Positions 1 through 6,894 of a DNA stretch of 22,096 nucleotides are shown in pieces. Both the position numbers and the translations under genes were made by a program. The DNA is taken from positions 1 through 22,096 of the IMG/VR virus record IMGVR_UViG_3300006030_000123, one strand, 5' to 3'. The notes below the pieces were generated by a model that did no database searches, was not told the origin of the DNA, and worked only from the letters and a program-made list of their open reading frames with translations. The first letter of the stretch is position 1, and each line of letters opens with the position of its first letter. This DNA comes from a virus.

Positions 1-116
1 GTAATGCTAGCAACCATAACCAAGTCAGTGTATGTGCCAGAAATTGTAGAAAAAGTCACAGATGCTGTAGCAGTTGTTAGTGTTGTTGTTGCTATCGGTT
101 CATATGTCATTGGCAT
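1..116 (-). CDS. Tail protein of the same beta-domain type, cut by the left edge
   Basis: The first 38 residues of a further tail gene are visible: MPMTYEPIATTTLTTATASV followed by TFSTISGTYTDLVMVASI. This aligns with residues 28-58 of the preceding gene (FESIATTTVGSTSVANIEFT and ASTYTHLQLRV), so the same beta domain begins almost at once, without the 25-residue LVGN module. The ATG at 116 overlaps the previous TAA by one base, with AAGGTGG upstream. The rest lies outside the window. Confidence 0.72.
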   Translation of the reverse strand, partial: MPMTYEPIATTTLTTATASVTFSTISGTYTDLVMVASI

Positions 117-700
117 TATGAAGCCACCTTAATTCCATATAGGGCTATCTGTGAATACTGACCAAAGTTCTGGTCACTGCCATAAATTTTAATAGATGTA
201 ATAGCGTTAGTACTTTGCCATAGGCTTGAGGATAGTTGAATTTCTCCTGAGCCATTAAAGTCATTGCCAACTAAACCACGCATACTTTTGTACTTATTAG
301 TATTAGCATAGTCAAGAATATCAACAACTCCAGCAGTTGCATAGGTTGTTCTTATACCGCCTCTGTACCCAAAGAAACGACCATTGCTAGCCGATGTAGC
401 GCCATATGTATCTACTCCAGCACCATATCCTTGAAATAGATGGAACGCATAGTTAGAGCCAGTGTCTGAATTAAACTGTACATTTATTGAACCAGTTGCT
501 GTTGCATTAACACCAAATAAAAATACTCGTAATTGCAAATGAGTATAGGTACTAGCAATAGATGTAAACTCTATATTTGCAACACTGGTACTACCAACGG
601 TAGTAGTCGCAATAGACTCAAAGTCGGTAGGTATGTATGGGTCATTACCTACCAGCAGGTTACCCCTGCGTAGTTTATTCTTTATGCTGACTACAGCCAT
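116..700 (-). CDS. Beta-sandwich tail protein with LVGN anchor (194 aa)
   Basis: A 194-residue tail protein. Residues 1-25 carry the same N-terminal module as the Gly-rich pair (SIKNKLRRGNLLVGNDPYIP). Residues 28-194 form a beta-rich domain: ESIATTTVGSTSVANIEFTS, STYTHLQLRVFLFGVNATAT, then VVDILDYANTNKYKSMRGLV and the end QYSQIALYGIKVAS. I have seen this 'YTHLQ... DILDYANTNKYK... ALYGIK' domain in many phage tail or virion proteins, where binding a host surface is suspected but not shown. ATG at 700 overlaps the previous stop by one base; its own stop overlaps the start of the next, truncated gene, which has the same kind of domain. Confidence 0.8.
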   Translation of the reverse strand: MAVVSIKNKLRRGNLLVGNDPYIPTDFESIATTTVGSTSVANIEFTSIASTYTHLQLRVFLFGVNATATGSINVQFNSDTGSNYAFHLFQGYGAGVDTYGATSASNGRFFGYRGGIRTTYATAGVVDILDYANTNKYKSMRGLVGNDFNGSGEIQLSSSLWQSTNAITSIKIYGSDQNFGQYSQIALYGIKVAS

Positions 701-1074
701 TAGGCTACTACCTCATCCCAGGATAGGGTTTCCTCATTCCACTTGTACAACTTTGGATTCTCTGGGTCTACAATTGGGTGTGGAACTGGTGCCTGCCATT
801 TAGCATTAGCATCTAGTGTCCACGAAGGAAATGGCTGAGGTCCATAAAAGTAATCATTGACTGCATCATAGACAAAGCCGATGCCTGCATAGTTTTTACG
901 GATGTTGCCGTTGTAGGAAGTTTGCTTCCACTTAGTATCCTCACCAAAAAGTGACTTGCAGAAGATAACTCCTTTGGCTTCAGACTCAACGCCATCTAAT
1001 AGGAGTTCTTCATTAGCCACCACAATTACCTGTGTGACTACATTGTTGTCGTCTAGTTGTGCAAAGTGTGCCAT
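700..1074 (-). CDS. Conserved phage tail-region protein of unknown function (124 aa)
   Basis: A 124-residue protein: MAHFAQLDDNNVVTQVIVVA, then KWKQTSYNGNIRKNYAGIGF, VYDAVNDYFYGPQPFPSWTL and DANAKWQAPVPHP. I recognise this pattern ('MAHFA.ldnnvV..V..V', 'WKQTSYN', 'RKNYAGIG..Y', 'PFPSWTL...WQAP') from many phages, including cyanophages, where it lies near tail-fibre genes and has no established role. A tail-tip accessory is the natural reading. The C-terminus adds PKLYKWNEETLSWDEVVA, a Trp-rich strand pair. Its start overlaps the preceding Gly-rich gene by one base (TAATG). Confidence 0.8.
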   Translation of the reverse strand: MAHFAQLDDNNVVTQVIVVANEELLLDGVESEAKGVIFCKSLFGEDTKWKQTSYNGNIRKNYAGIGFVYDAVNDYFYGPQPFPSWTLDANAKWQAPVPHPIVDPENPKLYKWNEETLSWDEVVA

Positions 1075-1952
1075 TAGTAGGTTATACTCCCGCTTCCGTT
1101 GAACTGATAAATATGATAACTACCTGAAGTAGTATAAGTTGGGCTTCCTGTAGTAGATGCAGCAGCCTGAGTGGCACGGATAATAACTACCCCTGAGCCG
1201 CCTGCTCCTCCAGCATTTCCTCCAGCGCTACCTCCGCCACCGCTACCAGTATTTGCAGTACCAGCAGTTCCACTTACGGAGTTAGAGCCGTTACCGCCGC
1301 CACCAAGACCACCTGTTCCAGCGGCTCCAGGAAATGTATTATTATATTTTCCTCCACCGCCTCCGCCTGCATAGTAGGTTGATGTTCCTGTAATGGCAAC
1401 TGCAACTCCATTACCACCGTTACCAGCGATTGTTGGGTTTCCATCTGCTTGATAATTCTGTCCAACTTGACCAGCACCACCGCCACCACCGCCAGGGTTT
1501 GAGCCGCCGCCTGATGCGTTACCACCTGCATAACCTTGATTAGCAGTACCTGCTTTACCAGTTAGATATGTGCCGTCACCACCGCCGCCGCCACCAGAAC
1601 CACCAGTGTTAGCATCATTTACATCGTTAGCACCTCTACCACCACCTGTTGAAGTGATTGTAGAAAATATTGAGTTAGAGCCGTTTGTTAATGATGCTCC
1701 TCCTCCACCAACAGTAACAGTATATGCTGTTCCACTTGTTAGTGTTAAAGTTGATTCAAGGCTTCCGCCGCCACCAGTTGCACTTACTGTAGAGCGCAAA
1801 CCTCCAGCGCCACCACCTCCACCGCCACGGTTTCCACCCCCACCTCCACCAGCAATAACTAAATAATCAACAGTAACAGGAGGAAAATAAGCAGAGTTAC
1901 CAACAAGTAGGCTACGGCTAAATGTTCCGTTCTTAAGACTTCTAATTGCCAT
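1074..1952 (-). CDS. Gly-rich tail-tip / receptor-binding protein, copy 2 (292 aa)
   Basis: A 292-residue paralogue of the gene before it. It has the same N-terminal module (SLKNGTFSRSLLVGNSAYFP), VTVDYLVIAGGGGGG, a long Gly-rich centre that differs from copy 1 in loop lengths and sequence, and the shared C-terminal SPTYTTSGSYHIYQFNGSGS. The centre is the likely contact surface and the ends the attachment parts, so the pair may present two binding specificities on one virion. The start overlaps the previous stop by one base. The plus-strand frames running through it as proline-rich peptides are artefacts of the Gly codons. Confidence 0.8.
   Translation of the reverse strand: MAIRSLKNGTFSRSLLVGNSAYFPPVTVDYLVIAGGGGGGNRGGGGGGAGGLRSTVSATGGGGSLESTLTLTSGTAYTVTVGGGGASLTNGSNSIFSTITSTGGGRGANDVNDANTGGSGGGGGGDGTYLTGKAGTANQGYAGGNASGGGSNPGGGGGGAGQVGQNYQADGNPTIAGNGGNGVAVAITGTSTYYAGGGGGGKYNNTFPGAAGTGGLGGGGNGSNSVSGTAGTANTGSGGGGSAGGNAGGAGGSGVVIIRATQAAASTTGSPTYTTSGSYHIYQFNGSGSITY
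1114..1145 (-). repeat. Direct repeat A, copy in Gly-rich gene 2
   Basis: Exact 32-base match to 1992-2023, in the codons for the conserved C-terminal TTSGSYHIY segment. Flanking bases continue to match with scattered changes, so the similarity is the visible core of a longer paralogous end. Confidence 0.9.
1855..1884 (-). repeat. Direct repeat B, copy in Gly-rich gene 2
   Basis: Exact 30-base match to 2781-2810, covering the codons around PPVTVDYLVI at the entrance to the Gly-rich domain. Confidence 0.9.
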
Positions 1953-2881
1953 TAGTAAGTTATGCTCCCACTTCCAGTGAATTGATAAATGTGATAACTA
2001 CCTGAAGTAGTATAAGTTGGGCTACCTGTTGTTGAGGTTGCCGCGCTTGTTGCGCGAAGAATGACAATACCGCTTCCACCCGTACCGCCAGTTTGACCTG
2101 CGCCAGCACCACCAGCGCCGCCACCTGTATTAGCCGTTCCATTCCCACCAGTAGATGAATTTTGAGTACCGCCTGTTCCGCCGCCACCTGAACCACCCGC
2201 TCCGCCAACGGCACTTCCATTACTTGCGGTTGCTCCACCGCCACCTCCGCCAGCATAAGTGACAGAAGAACCACTTATGGAAACGGCAACACCTGAACCG
2301 CCAGCGCCGCCATAAGTATTATTAAATGCTCCATTGCCATCACCGCCAACACCATTAGCGCCACCACCGCCTCCGCCTACTTGATAACTGCCGCCACCTG
2401 CATTTTGCCCCTTACCGCCCGCATAACCTTGATTAGTTGTACCTGACCCAACATTATTTGGGTAATTATAAGAAGAACCACCGCCTGAACCACCTGTTGC
2501 GCCATTATCAATAGCGCCAGCACCGCCGCCACCGCCCGTTGAAGTAACAGTAGTTATGCCAGTTCCCGAAACAGATGAATTGTTTCCATTATTACCAACC
2601 GTATTATTAGAGCCACTTTTTGTTCCACCAGCGCCCACAGTAATTGTATAAGTTACGCCCTTTGTCATACTTAACGCAGTTTCTAAACTTCCTCCACCGC
2701 CCGTTGCAGTAACGGTAGAACGCAAACCACCAGCGCCAGCGCCACCACCCGCGTAATTACCACCACCACCTCCACCAGCGATAACTAAATAATCAACAGT
2801 AACAGGAGGAGAATAAGCAGCATTACCAACAAGTATGCTAGACGGTGAGATGTTACCAGTCTTGTAACTTGTAATGGACAT
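1952..2881 (-). CDS. Gly-rich tail-tip / receptor-binding protein, copy 1 (309 aa)
   Basis: A 309-residue tail-tip protein. The first 25 residues (SYKTGNISPSSILVGNAAYS) form an N-terminal module shared with two neighbours. Then comes VTVDYLVIAGGGGGG, the signature of the Gly-rich phage domain, followed by about 230 residues of Gly-rich loops (GGGGGGANGVGGDGNGAF and similar) likely to fold as a polyglycine-type sandwich, and a conserved end with SPTYTTSGSYHIYQFTGSGS. Such domains occur in receptor-binding tips of phages, so host recognition is the likely job. The gene is a diverged duplicate of the next one, with near-identical ends and a variable centre. Its ATG overlaps the previous stop by one base. 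Confidence 0.8.
   Translation of the reverse strand: MSITSYKTGNISPSSILVGNAAYSPPVTVDYLVIAGGGGGGNYAGGGAGAGGLRSTVTATGGGGSLETALSMTKGVTYTITVGAGGTKSGSNNTVGNNGNNSSVSGTGITTVTSTGGGGGAGAIDNGATGGSGGGSSYNYPNNVGSGTTNQGYAGGKGQNAGGGSYQVGGGGGGANGVGGDGNGAFNNTYGGAGGSGVAVSISGSSVTYAGGGGGGATASNGSAVGGAGGSGGGGTGGTQNSSTGGNGTANTGGGAGGAGAGQTGGTGGSGIVILRATSAATSTTGSPTYTTSGSYHIYQFTGSGSITY
1992..2023 (-). repeat. Direct repeat A, copy in Gly-rich gene 1
   Basis: Exact 32-base match to 1114-1145, at the same place in the paralogous gene, 878 bases away and in the same orientation. Confidence 0.9.
2781..2810 (-). repeat. Direct repeat B, copy in Gly-rich gene 1
   Basis: Exact 30-base match to 1855-1884, 926 bases away and in the same orientation. 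Together with repeat A it brackets the variable Gly-rich centre of each gene. Confidence 0.9.
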
Positions 2882-3207
2882 TAGACGCTAGCCTCATCTC
2901 CAAACGCTGCGAAAGCAAGGTTAGCAGTTGAAGCGTATACTGAAATCACATCCGTTGCTGCAAGGGTTAGACCAACAGTAATCAGTGTAGAGTCAGATGC
3001 ACCAACCGTAATGTCGTAACCAATGTAGTGTTGGTTAGCAATAGAAGCACCAGCAGGGCGTACTGCGATACGGAATGTCGCAGCAGTAGCAGTAAGGTTA
3101 GCAACAGAGATTGTTGATACTACTGCTTCCTTTGCTGAAGGTACTGTGTATAGGGTTGTGAGTGTTGTCGCAGATGGGTTTGATTGCCCAAGGACTTTTT
3201 TAGCCAT
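2881..3207 (-). CDS. Small beta-rich virion protein (108 aa)
   Basis: A 108-residue protein with alternating beta strands: GQSNPSATTLTTLYTVPSAK, EAVVSTISVANLTATAATFR, IAVRPAGASIANQHYIGYDI, and a C-terminal LAFAAFGDEASV. The small all-beta layout, with pairs such as TLYTVPSAKEAVVSTISV, is what I see in phage tail accessory or decoration proteins. It starts at ATG 3207 with a strong AAAGGAG about nine bases upstream, the best ribosome site of the tail genes, and its end is coupled to the Gly-rich gene by TAATG. A fibre-attached or capsid-surface accessory protein is likely; I cannot say which. Confidence 0.7.
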   Translation of the reverse strand: MAKKVLGQSNPSATTLTTLYTVPSAKEAVVSTISVANLTATAATFRIAVRPAGASIANQHYIGYDITVGASDSTLITVGLTLAATDVISVYASTANLAFAAFGDEASV

Positions 3208-3222
3208 TTAGTTATTTCTCCT

Positions 3223-5127
3223 TTAAGCGCCCATCAGCATAAATACTGACGGTGTTGGGTCGGTTACAATGGTTGACCAAGAAGCGGTTGTTCCGTTCGT
3301 AGTCAAATACTTTCCTGTGTTTCCAGTCTGACTTGGTAGAGCATCTACTGTTGCCCACTTGACTCCATCTGCCTGTGTGCTATCTGCCTGGAGGTATTGC
3401 CCGTTGGTTCCAACTGTCTGAGCAGCATAGGTTCCAGTTCCAGTACCTACAAGTATAACACCCTTGGCTGTATATTCTGCCTTAGGTACTGCAGCGTTGG
3501 CTGTAGTCTGGGCAGATGATGCAGCAGTGTTGGCTGTATTAGCCAAGTCGTATGCTGACTTAACTGAGTTAGGCGTAGCAGCAGTTGTGATAGATGTGCT
3601 AGCAGTAGAGTCGGTGAGTTGTACTGCACCTGACTGTGCTGTTGTTGCTGCTTGAATAGCAATGTTGACGCTGCCAGCAGTACCTCCACCTGTGATAGGT
3701 GCTGAGACTGTAACTGCCGTGATGTCACCTGTGTCGTTGGCAATCCACTCAAGTCCTGTAGCAGTTGCTGAGTTAACACTTAAGACATAGCCATTAGTTG
3801 TGGCTGCCGCTAGTCGGGCTGCTGTATCTGCAGCGCTAGCAACAATCAAGTCACCTTTAGCGTCAAGGATAGTTGCTTGAATTGCTCCTGCTAATACTGC
3901 AGCAGCAGATGCTGCCGAAGCAGCAGCACTGGTAGCAGAAGTTGCTGCGCTAGCAGCAGAGGTAGCAGCAGCAGTTGCACTGGCTGCAGCAGATGTTGCA
4001 CTTGTCGCAGCAGCACTGGCTGATGTAGCCGAAGCGCTTGCTGAAGTAGCAGAAGATGTAGCAGATGTGCTGGCTGAGTTAGCGCTAGTTAAAGCAGATG
4101 AGGCAGATGTTGCTGCTGAGGTAGCCGATGTAGCAGCAGCGGCAGCAGAGTTAGAAGCCGTAGTAGCAGAGGCAGCAGCGCTTGTGGCACTGGTTGCTGC
4201 TGCAGTCGCAGAAGCCGCTGCAGAGGTTGCAGAGGTGGCTGCTGCTGTGGCTGAGGTAGACGCACTGTTGGCGCTAGTTAAGGCGCTAGAGGCGCTTGTA
4301 GAGGCGCTAGAGGCACTCGTAGCGGCAGAGGCAGCACTGGTAGCAGCCGATGCTGCTGAGGTTGCTGCAGCCGTTGCTGAGCCTAGAATGCTATCTACAT
4401 AATCTTTAGGGGTAGCAGAGGATGCAATCATCCCTGCGCTAGATAGACCAGTGATGACTGGACTGCCCGAAATAGTAGGGCTGGTCAGAGTCTTATTAGT
4501 TAGGGTCTGAGTTGCATCTACGATAACTACGGTGCCCGTTGTGTTAGGCAAAGTAATCGTATTATCTTGAGTTGGGTCTACAACTGTCAGAGTAGTTTCG
4601 TATGCGTCTGCAGTTGTACCTTCAAATACCAATACGGCACCTGCTGAGGCGGTGCCTGTAATTGTTGGGTCAGAGATAGTTGGAGAGGTAAGGGTTTTGT
4701 TGGTAAGAGTTTGTGTCTTAAGTGTACCTACGACAACGCCTTCACCTGAACCGATACCGTGCATTGTATGACCAGAGCCAGCACCGTCATTATAATAAGC
4801 GTCTGCCTCTGCGTGGAGGTTTGCGTCACGAAGGTCTCGACCAATTGCCATATGTCGAACAACAGCACCCGCTGAGTGAGACTGAGCAGTTGAGCCATCA
4901 ATGGCTCGTGTTACGGTAAAAGTATTAGTAGATACCGCAGTGGCATCTACAATTTCTTCAAGCGCCGTATCTGGGTCAATAACAAGAGTAAATGTTCTGC
5001 CTGATGGAATCGTTACACCACCAAGGAGAGTTGTTCCAGAGACAACTGTAAATGACGTAGCGCCAGCGGTAATGGCACCTGTCAGCGTTGACTGCTGAGA
5101 GCGAGAGGAGTATTGGCGAGTTGTCAT
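3223..5127 (-). CDS. Tail fibre protein with a long heptad-repeat shaft (634 aa)
   Basis: A tail fibre that projects from the virion toward the host surface. Residues 1-100 hold a beta module (TSFTVVSGTTLLGGVTIPSG to STAQSHSAGAVVRHMA) that may attach it to the tail. Two TQTLTNKTLTSPTIS repeats (138-152 and 206-220), typical of phage fibres, flank a beta stretch. Residues 251-410 are an unbroken seven-residue Ala/Ser/Thr repeat expected to form a three-stranded coiled coil. After that come beta segments, GDLIVASAADTAARLAAATT and a C-terminal tip with TGNTGKYLTTNGTTASWSTI that could hold receptor contacts. AGGA lies six bases before the ATG at 5127. The C-terminal end, SVFMLMGA, is short, so a separate adhesin from the neighbouring genes may complete the tip. 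Confidence 0.85.
   Translation of the reverse strand: MTTRQYSSRSQQSTLTGAITAGATSFTVVSGTTLLGGVTIPSGRTFTLVIDPDTALEEIVDATAVSTNTFTVTRAIDGSTAQSHSAGAVVRHMAIGRDLRDANLHAEADAYYNDGAGSGHTMHGIGSGEGVVVGTLKTQTLTNKTLTSPTISDPTITGTASAGAVLVFEGTTADAYETTLTVVDPTQDNTITLPNTTGTVVIVDATQTLTNKTLTSPTISGSPVITGLSSAGMIASSATPKDYVDSILGSATAAATSAASAATSAASAATSASSASTSASSALTSANSASTSATAAATSATSAAASATAAATSATSAAASATTASNSAAAAATSATSAATSASSALTSANSASTSATSSATSASASATSASAAATSATSAAASATAAATSAASAATSATSAAASAASAAAVLAGAIQATILDAKGDLIVASAADTAARLAAATTNGYVLSVNSATATGLEWIANDTGDITAVTVSAPITGGGTAGSVNIAIQAATTAQSGAVQLTDSTASTSITTAATPNSVKSAYDLANTANTAASSAQTTANAAVPKAEYTAKGVILVGTGTGTYAAQTVGTNGQYLQADSTQADGVKWATVDALPSQTGNTGKYLTTNGTTASWSTIVTDPTPSVFMLMGA
3898..4377 (-). 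repeat. Coding repeat: 22 heptads (21-base units) in the tail fibre
   Basis: Codons 251-404 of the fibre form 22 perfect-phase 7-residue units of the type AxxAATS, plus a final partial unit to codon 410. Longer blocks recur: a 14-residue pair at 293-306 and 307-320, and a near-identical block at 279-292 and 342-355. The register never slips, so the shaft probably grew by duplication of 21- and 42-base units. The region is read through on the plus strand as a long open frame only because of its base pattern. Confidence 0.85.
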
Positions 5128-5135
5128 TCAGGTTC

Positions 5136-6053
5136 CTATCGGTTGAATCGAATGCGGGGAGGATATTGACCTTGGAAGGCGGAAATTTCTTCTCGTAGTC
5201 TTTGTGTGTATAGGGCAAAGATTTGACGTACTGCATTGTTGGCTGAACCAAATGGACGCTTAGCGTCAATCTCGTCAGCCTGTGGGCTAATCTGAGAAGC
5301 ACGTGCAGGGTCTAGGTAAGCAAGTAATCTGTAAGCAGCACCAAGAGTAATTACATCTCGTGCTGATTCAGGGTATCCTGTCTGGGTTGTAAATGTCTGG
5401 TCGTTAGATGTAAATGCTGTAGGCTGTGTTACATACATAACCTTGACGGTACGACCAGGTGTAATAAAGTCATAGATTGAAATAGTCTGGCTGCCTTCGC
5501 CCCACGTTGCAGTCTCTGCTAGCGGGTCAAAGTCATAACGCCCAACGCGAATCCACTCTTGAGATGGACCAGTATCTTGCCACATTACAGTCAAGATAGA
5601 TTCTATGTTGAGTGCCCCTAGGTCATATGTGGTCTGTGCAGCATTGAATGTAAATGTGGTCTGCTTCACAACCATCAACTGAGTTCCTACGGCACGGATT
5701 GTATCATTGATTGCCTTCTTAACCACATAACGTGGGAAGATAGGAGAGACAGTAACCTTTGTATCAACGGCTGCTGTAGCGGCTGTAGTGCCTAGATAGC
5801 CACGTCCATAAGGGGCGATAGTGGCTGTGTTAGCAACACGGTCAAATGAGTCAACCCACATCAACTCTTCGCCTACCTCAAGAACGCCTTTACCTACTGA
5901 GTCAGTAGAGCCTAGGCTTAGGATTGTAGGAGAAGAACTAGGAGAAGTTAATGTGGTGACTGCTGCAGTGAGATATGTGGAGCGGTCCTGCTGATATGTG
6001 TAGCCTGAGAGGTTAATCAAAACCTCATCAATCATATTACTGAGAGTTGTCAC
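5136..6053 (-). CDS. Tail adaptor / head-tail connector candidate (305 aa, GTG start)
   Basis: A 305-residue protein that fits the adaptor ring joining portal to the short tail. It opens with a helix (LSNMIDEVLINLSGYTYQQD), has a beta module at about 27-103 with VGEELMWVDSF and ATIAPYGRGYLGTTAATAAV, then a helical core (RYVVKKAINDTIRAVGTQLM), a beta region (FTFNAAQTTYDLGALNIESI) and a C-terminal helical bundle (SARDVITLGAAYRLLAYLDP) ending in basic residues. The layout of helices enclosing beta segments resembles gp4/gp11-like adaptors of short-tailed phages; this is resemblance, not a match. The start is a GTG at 6053 with AAGGAG nine bases upstream, forming GTGA with the previous stop. It leads directly into the fibre gene. 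Confidence 0.62.
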   Translation of the reverse strand: MTTLSNMIDEVLINLSGYTYQQDRSTYLTAAVTTLTSPSSSPTILSLGSTDSVGKGVLEVGEELMWVDSFDRVANTATIAPYGRGYLGTTAATAAVDTKVTVSPIFPRYVVKKAINDTIRAVGTQLMVVKQTTFTFNAAQTTYDLGALNIESILTVMWQDTGPSQEWIRVGRYDFDPLAETATWGEGSQTISIYDFITPGRTVKVMYVTQPTAFTSNDQTFTTQTGYPESARDVITLGAAYRLLAYLDPARASQISPQADEIDAKRPFGSANNAVRQIFALYTQRLREEISAFQGQYPPRIRFNR

Positions 6054-6325
6054 AGGTTAATACTCCTTAAGGCATCAGTCGGTGAAAGGTCTGTTGTTCC
6101 AGCAAGTTCATTGCAGACAGCGCCTAAGCCTTTGTATTCATCAGGCTGGCGAGTAGGGTCTGCTTCTAAATTAAGTGCACCCAAGAGTCCAAGCCCTGAG
6201 GTTCCAGAGTATTCATTGGCAGCACCGACAGGTGCAAGATATGCAGTCAATACTGGATATGTCCCACCATTAGCCAAACGATTAAGTTCGCTTGTAAATG
6301 AACTACCTGCTGTGCCTGTTGCCAT
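6050..6325 (-). CDS. Unknown protein before the tail adaptor (91 aa)
   Basis: A 91-residue protein, neutral and Ala/Gly/Leu-rich, unlike the basic genes before it: MATGTAGSSFTSELNRLANG, TYPVLTAYLAPVGAANEYSG, then TRQPDEYKGLGAVCNELAGT and a C-terminal LSPTDALRSINL. It starts at the ATG at 6325 with AAGG about seven bases upstream and a one-base overlap with the previous stop. The gene ends in a GTGA overlap with the tail adaptor gene, so the two are probably co-translated. No family recognised; a connector accessory is one option given its place. Confidence 0.72.
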   Translation of the reverse strand: MATGTAGSSFTSELNRLANGGTYPVLTAYLAPVGAANEYSGTSGLGLLGALNLEADPTRQPDEYKGLGAVCNELAGTTDLSPTDALRSINL

Positions 6326-6486
6326 TACTTGCCTTTCTTCTTGGCTACTGCTGCGTTGTCTACCAAGTTAGGGTAAGGACGTCCTGCTGCCTTAGCCCTT
6401 TTCTTTGCTGCTGCCTTTTGAGCAGGAGTAAGTTTCTTAGATGTCTTCTTTGGATTCTTTGTATCCCAGAATGCTTTCTTCTTCAC
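6325..6486 (-). CDS. Tiny Lys-rich protein with GRPYPNLVDN motif (53 aa, GTG start)
   Basis: A 53-residue protein with 16 Lys. It runs VKKKAFWDTKNPKKTSKKLT, then PAQKAAAKKRAKAAGRPYPN and LVDNAAVAKKKGK. The 'AKAAGRPYPNLVDN' motif is one I have seen repeated in small phage proteins. The start is the GTG at 6486, which makes a GTGA four-base overlap with the upstream stop and has AAGGTG upstream. The stop overlaps the next ATG by one base (TAATG at 6325). Function unknown. Confidence 0.72.
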   Translation of the reverse strand: MKKKAFWDTKNPKKTSKKLTPAQKAAAKKRAKAAGRPYPNLVDNAAVAKKKGK

Positions 6487-6782
6487 CACTTCACCTTATC
6501 TGCCCAATAGGCTGCGCTCATCTTGCCTTTAGCAATATTCTTTGAATGACGTGCCTTGAAAGATGCACGCTTCTTTTTCATTCTGTCAGACTCCCCAGCC
6601 TTAGGAGCACCAGCGGTCTTAGCGCCTTGCTCACCAAAACGAATAGTCTTTACTTTGTCCCCGACTTTAGCCACAACAATATGTGACTTCTTGGGATGGG
6701 TAGGAGTACGCTTAGGCTTATTGAAGCCTGATACGCCTGCTCGCTTAAGCCTTGGGTCTCTCTTGCTTTCCATATTCCCCAT
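6483..6782 (-). CDS. Conserved basic phage protein of unknown function (99 aa)
   Basis: A 99-residue, strongly basic protein. It carries the well conserved segments KRDPRLKRAGVSGFNKPKRT, HPKKSHIVVAKVGDKVKTIR and FKARHSKNIAKGKMSAAYWA. I recognise this pattern from many marine and freshwater phages, where it has no assigned function (I recall the name DUF6321 but cannot check it). The IVVAKVGDKVKTIRFGEQG part looks like a small beta domain and the C-terminus like a basic helix. ATG at 6782 has AGGA four bases upstream; another ATG three codons in (6773) is possible. DNA or RNA binding is suggested by composition and by the basic neighbours. Confidence 0.82.
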   Translation of the reverse strand: MGNMESKRDPRLKRAGVSGFNKPKRTPTHPKKSHIVVAKVGDKVKTIRFGEQGAKTAGAPKAGESDRMKKKRASFKARHSKNIAKGKMSAAYWADKVKW

Positions 6783-6894
6783 ACTTTCCTAATACTGTTT
6801 TGATTCTGCCATCTTTACGAAGCCTCACAACCATTCCATCTTTAATCTGGATTGGGTTAAACCCTCTGTGAGGCTTCAATTTTCCTGACGACAT
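6745..6894 (-). CDS. Tiny basic protein overlapping the next gene (49 aa)
   Basis: A 49-residue protein: MSSGKLKPHRGFNPIQIKDG, then MVVRLRKDGRIKTVLGKYGE and a short basic tail. The middle reads like a small beta hairpin (DGMVVRLRKDGRIKTVLG). Its ATG shares one base with the upstream stop (TAATG). Its last 38 bases overlap the start of the 99-residue gene in another frame, unusual here because other overlaps are 1 to 8 bases. The coupled start supports it as real. Function unknown. Confidence 0.6.
   Translation of the reverse strand: MSSGKLKPHRGFNPIQIKDGMVVRLRKDGRIKTVLGKYGEYGKQERPKA

Noticed and set aside
4-132. A 42-residue plus-strand frame at the left edge with a hydrophobic stretch like a holin membrane segment
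   Set aside because: The opposite strand in the same place encodes a clear homologue of the neighbouring tail domain with a coupled start; the hydrophobic look comes from reading Thr/Ala codons backwards.
1171-1866. Plus-strand proline-rich open frames (1171-1374 and 1570-1866)
   Set aside because: They are mirror readings of the Gly codons of the Gly-rich tail gene and have no independent ribosome sites or conserved features.
3898-4377. Possible CRISPR or satellite array suggested by the repetition
   Set aside because: Units are 21 bases, imperfect, contiguous, in frame and without spacers, so this is coding repetition.
4067-4402. A 111-residue plus-strand Ala/Val/Glu-rich helical frame
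   Set aside because: It is the antisense of the heptad repeat in the fibre gene; the regular pattern is inherited from the 21-base repeat.
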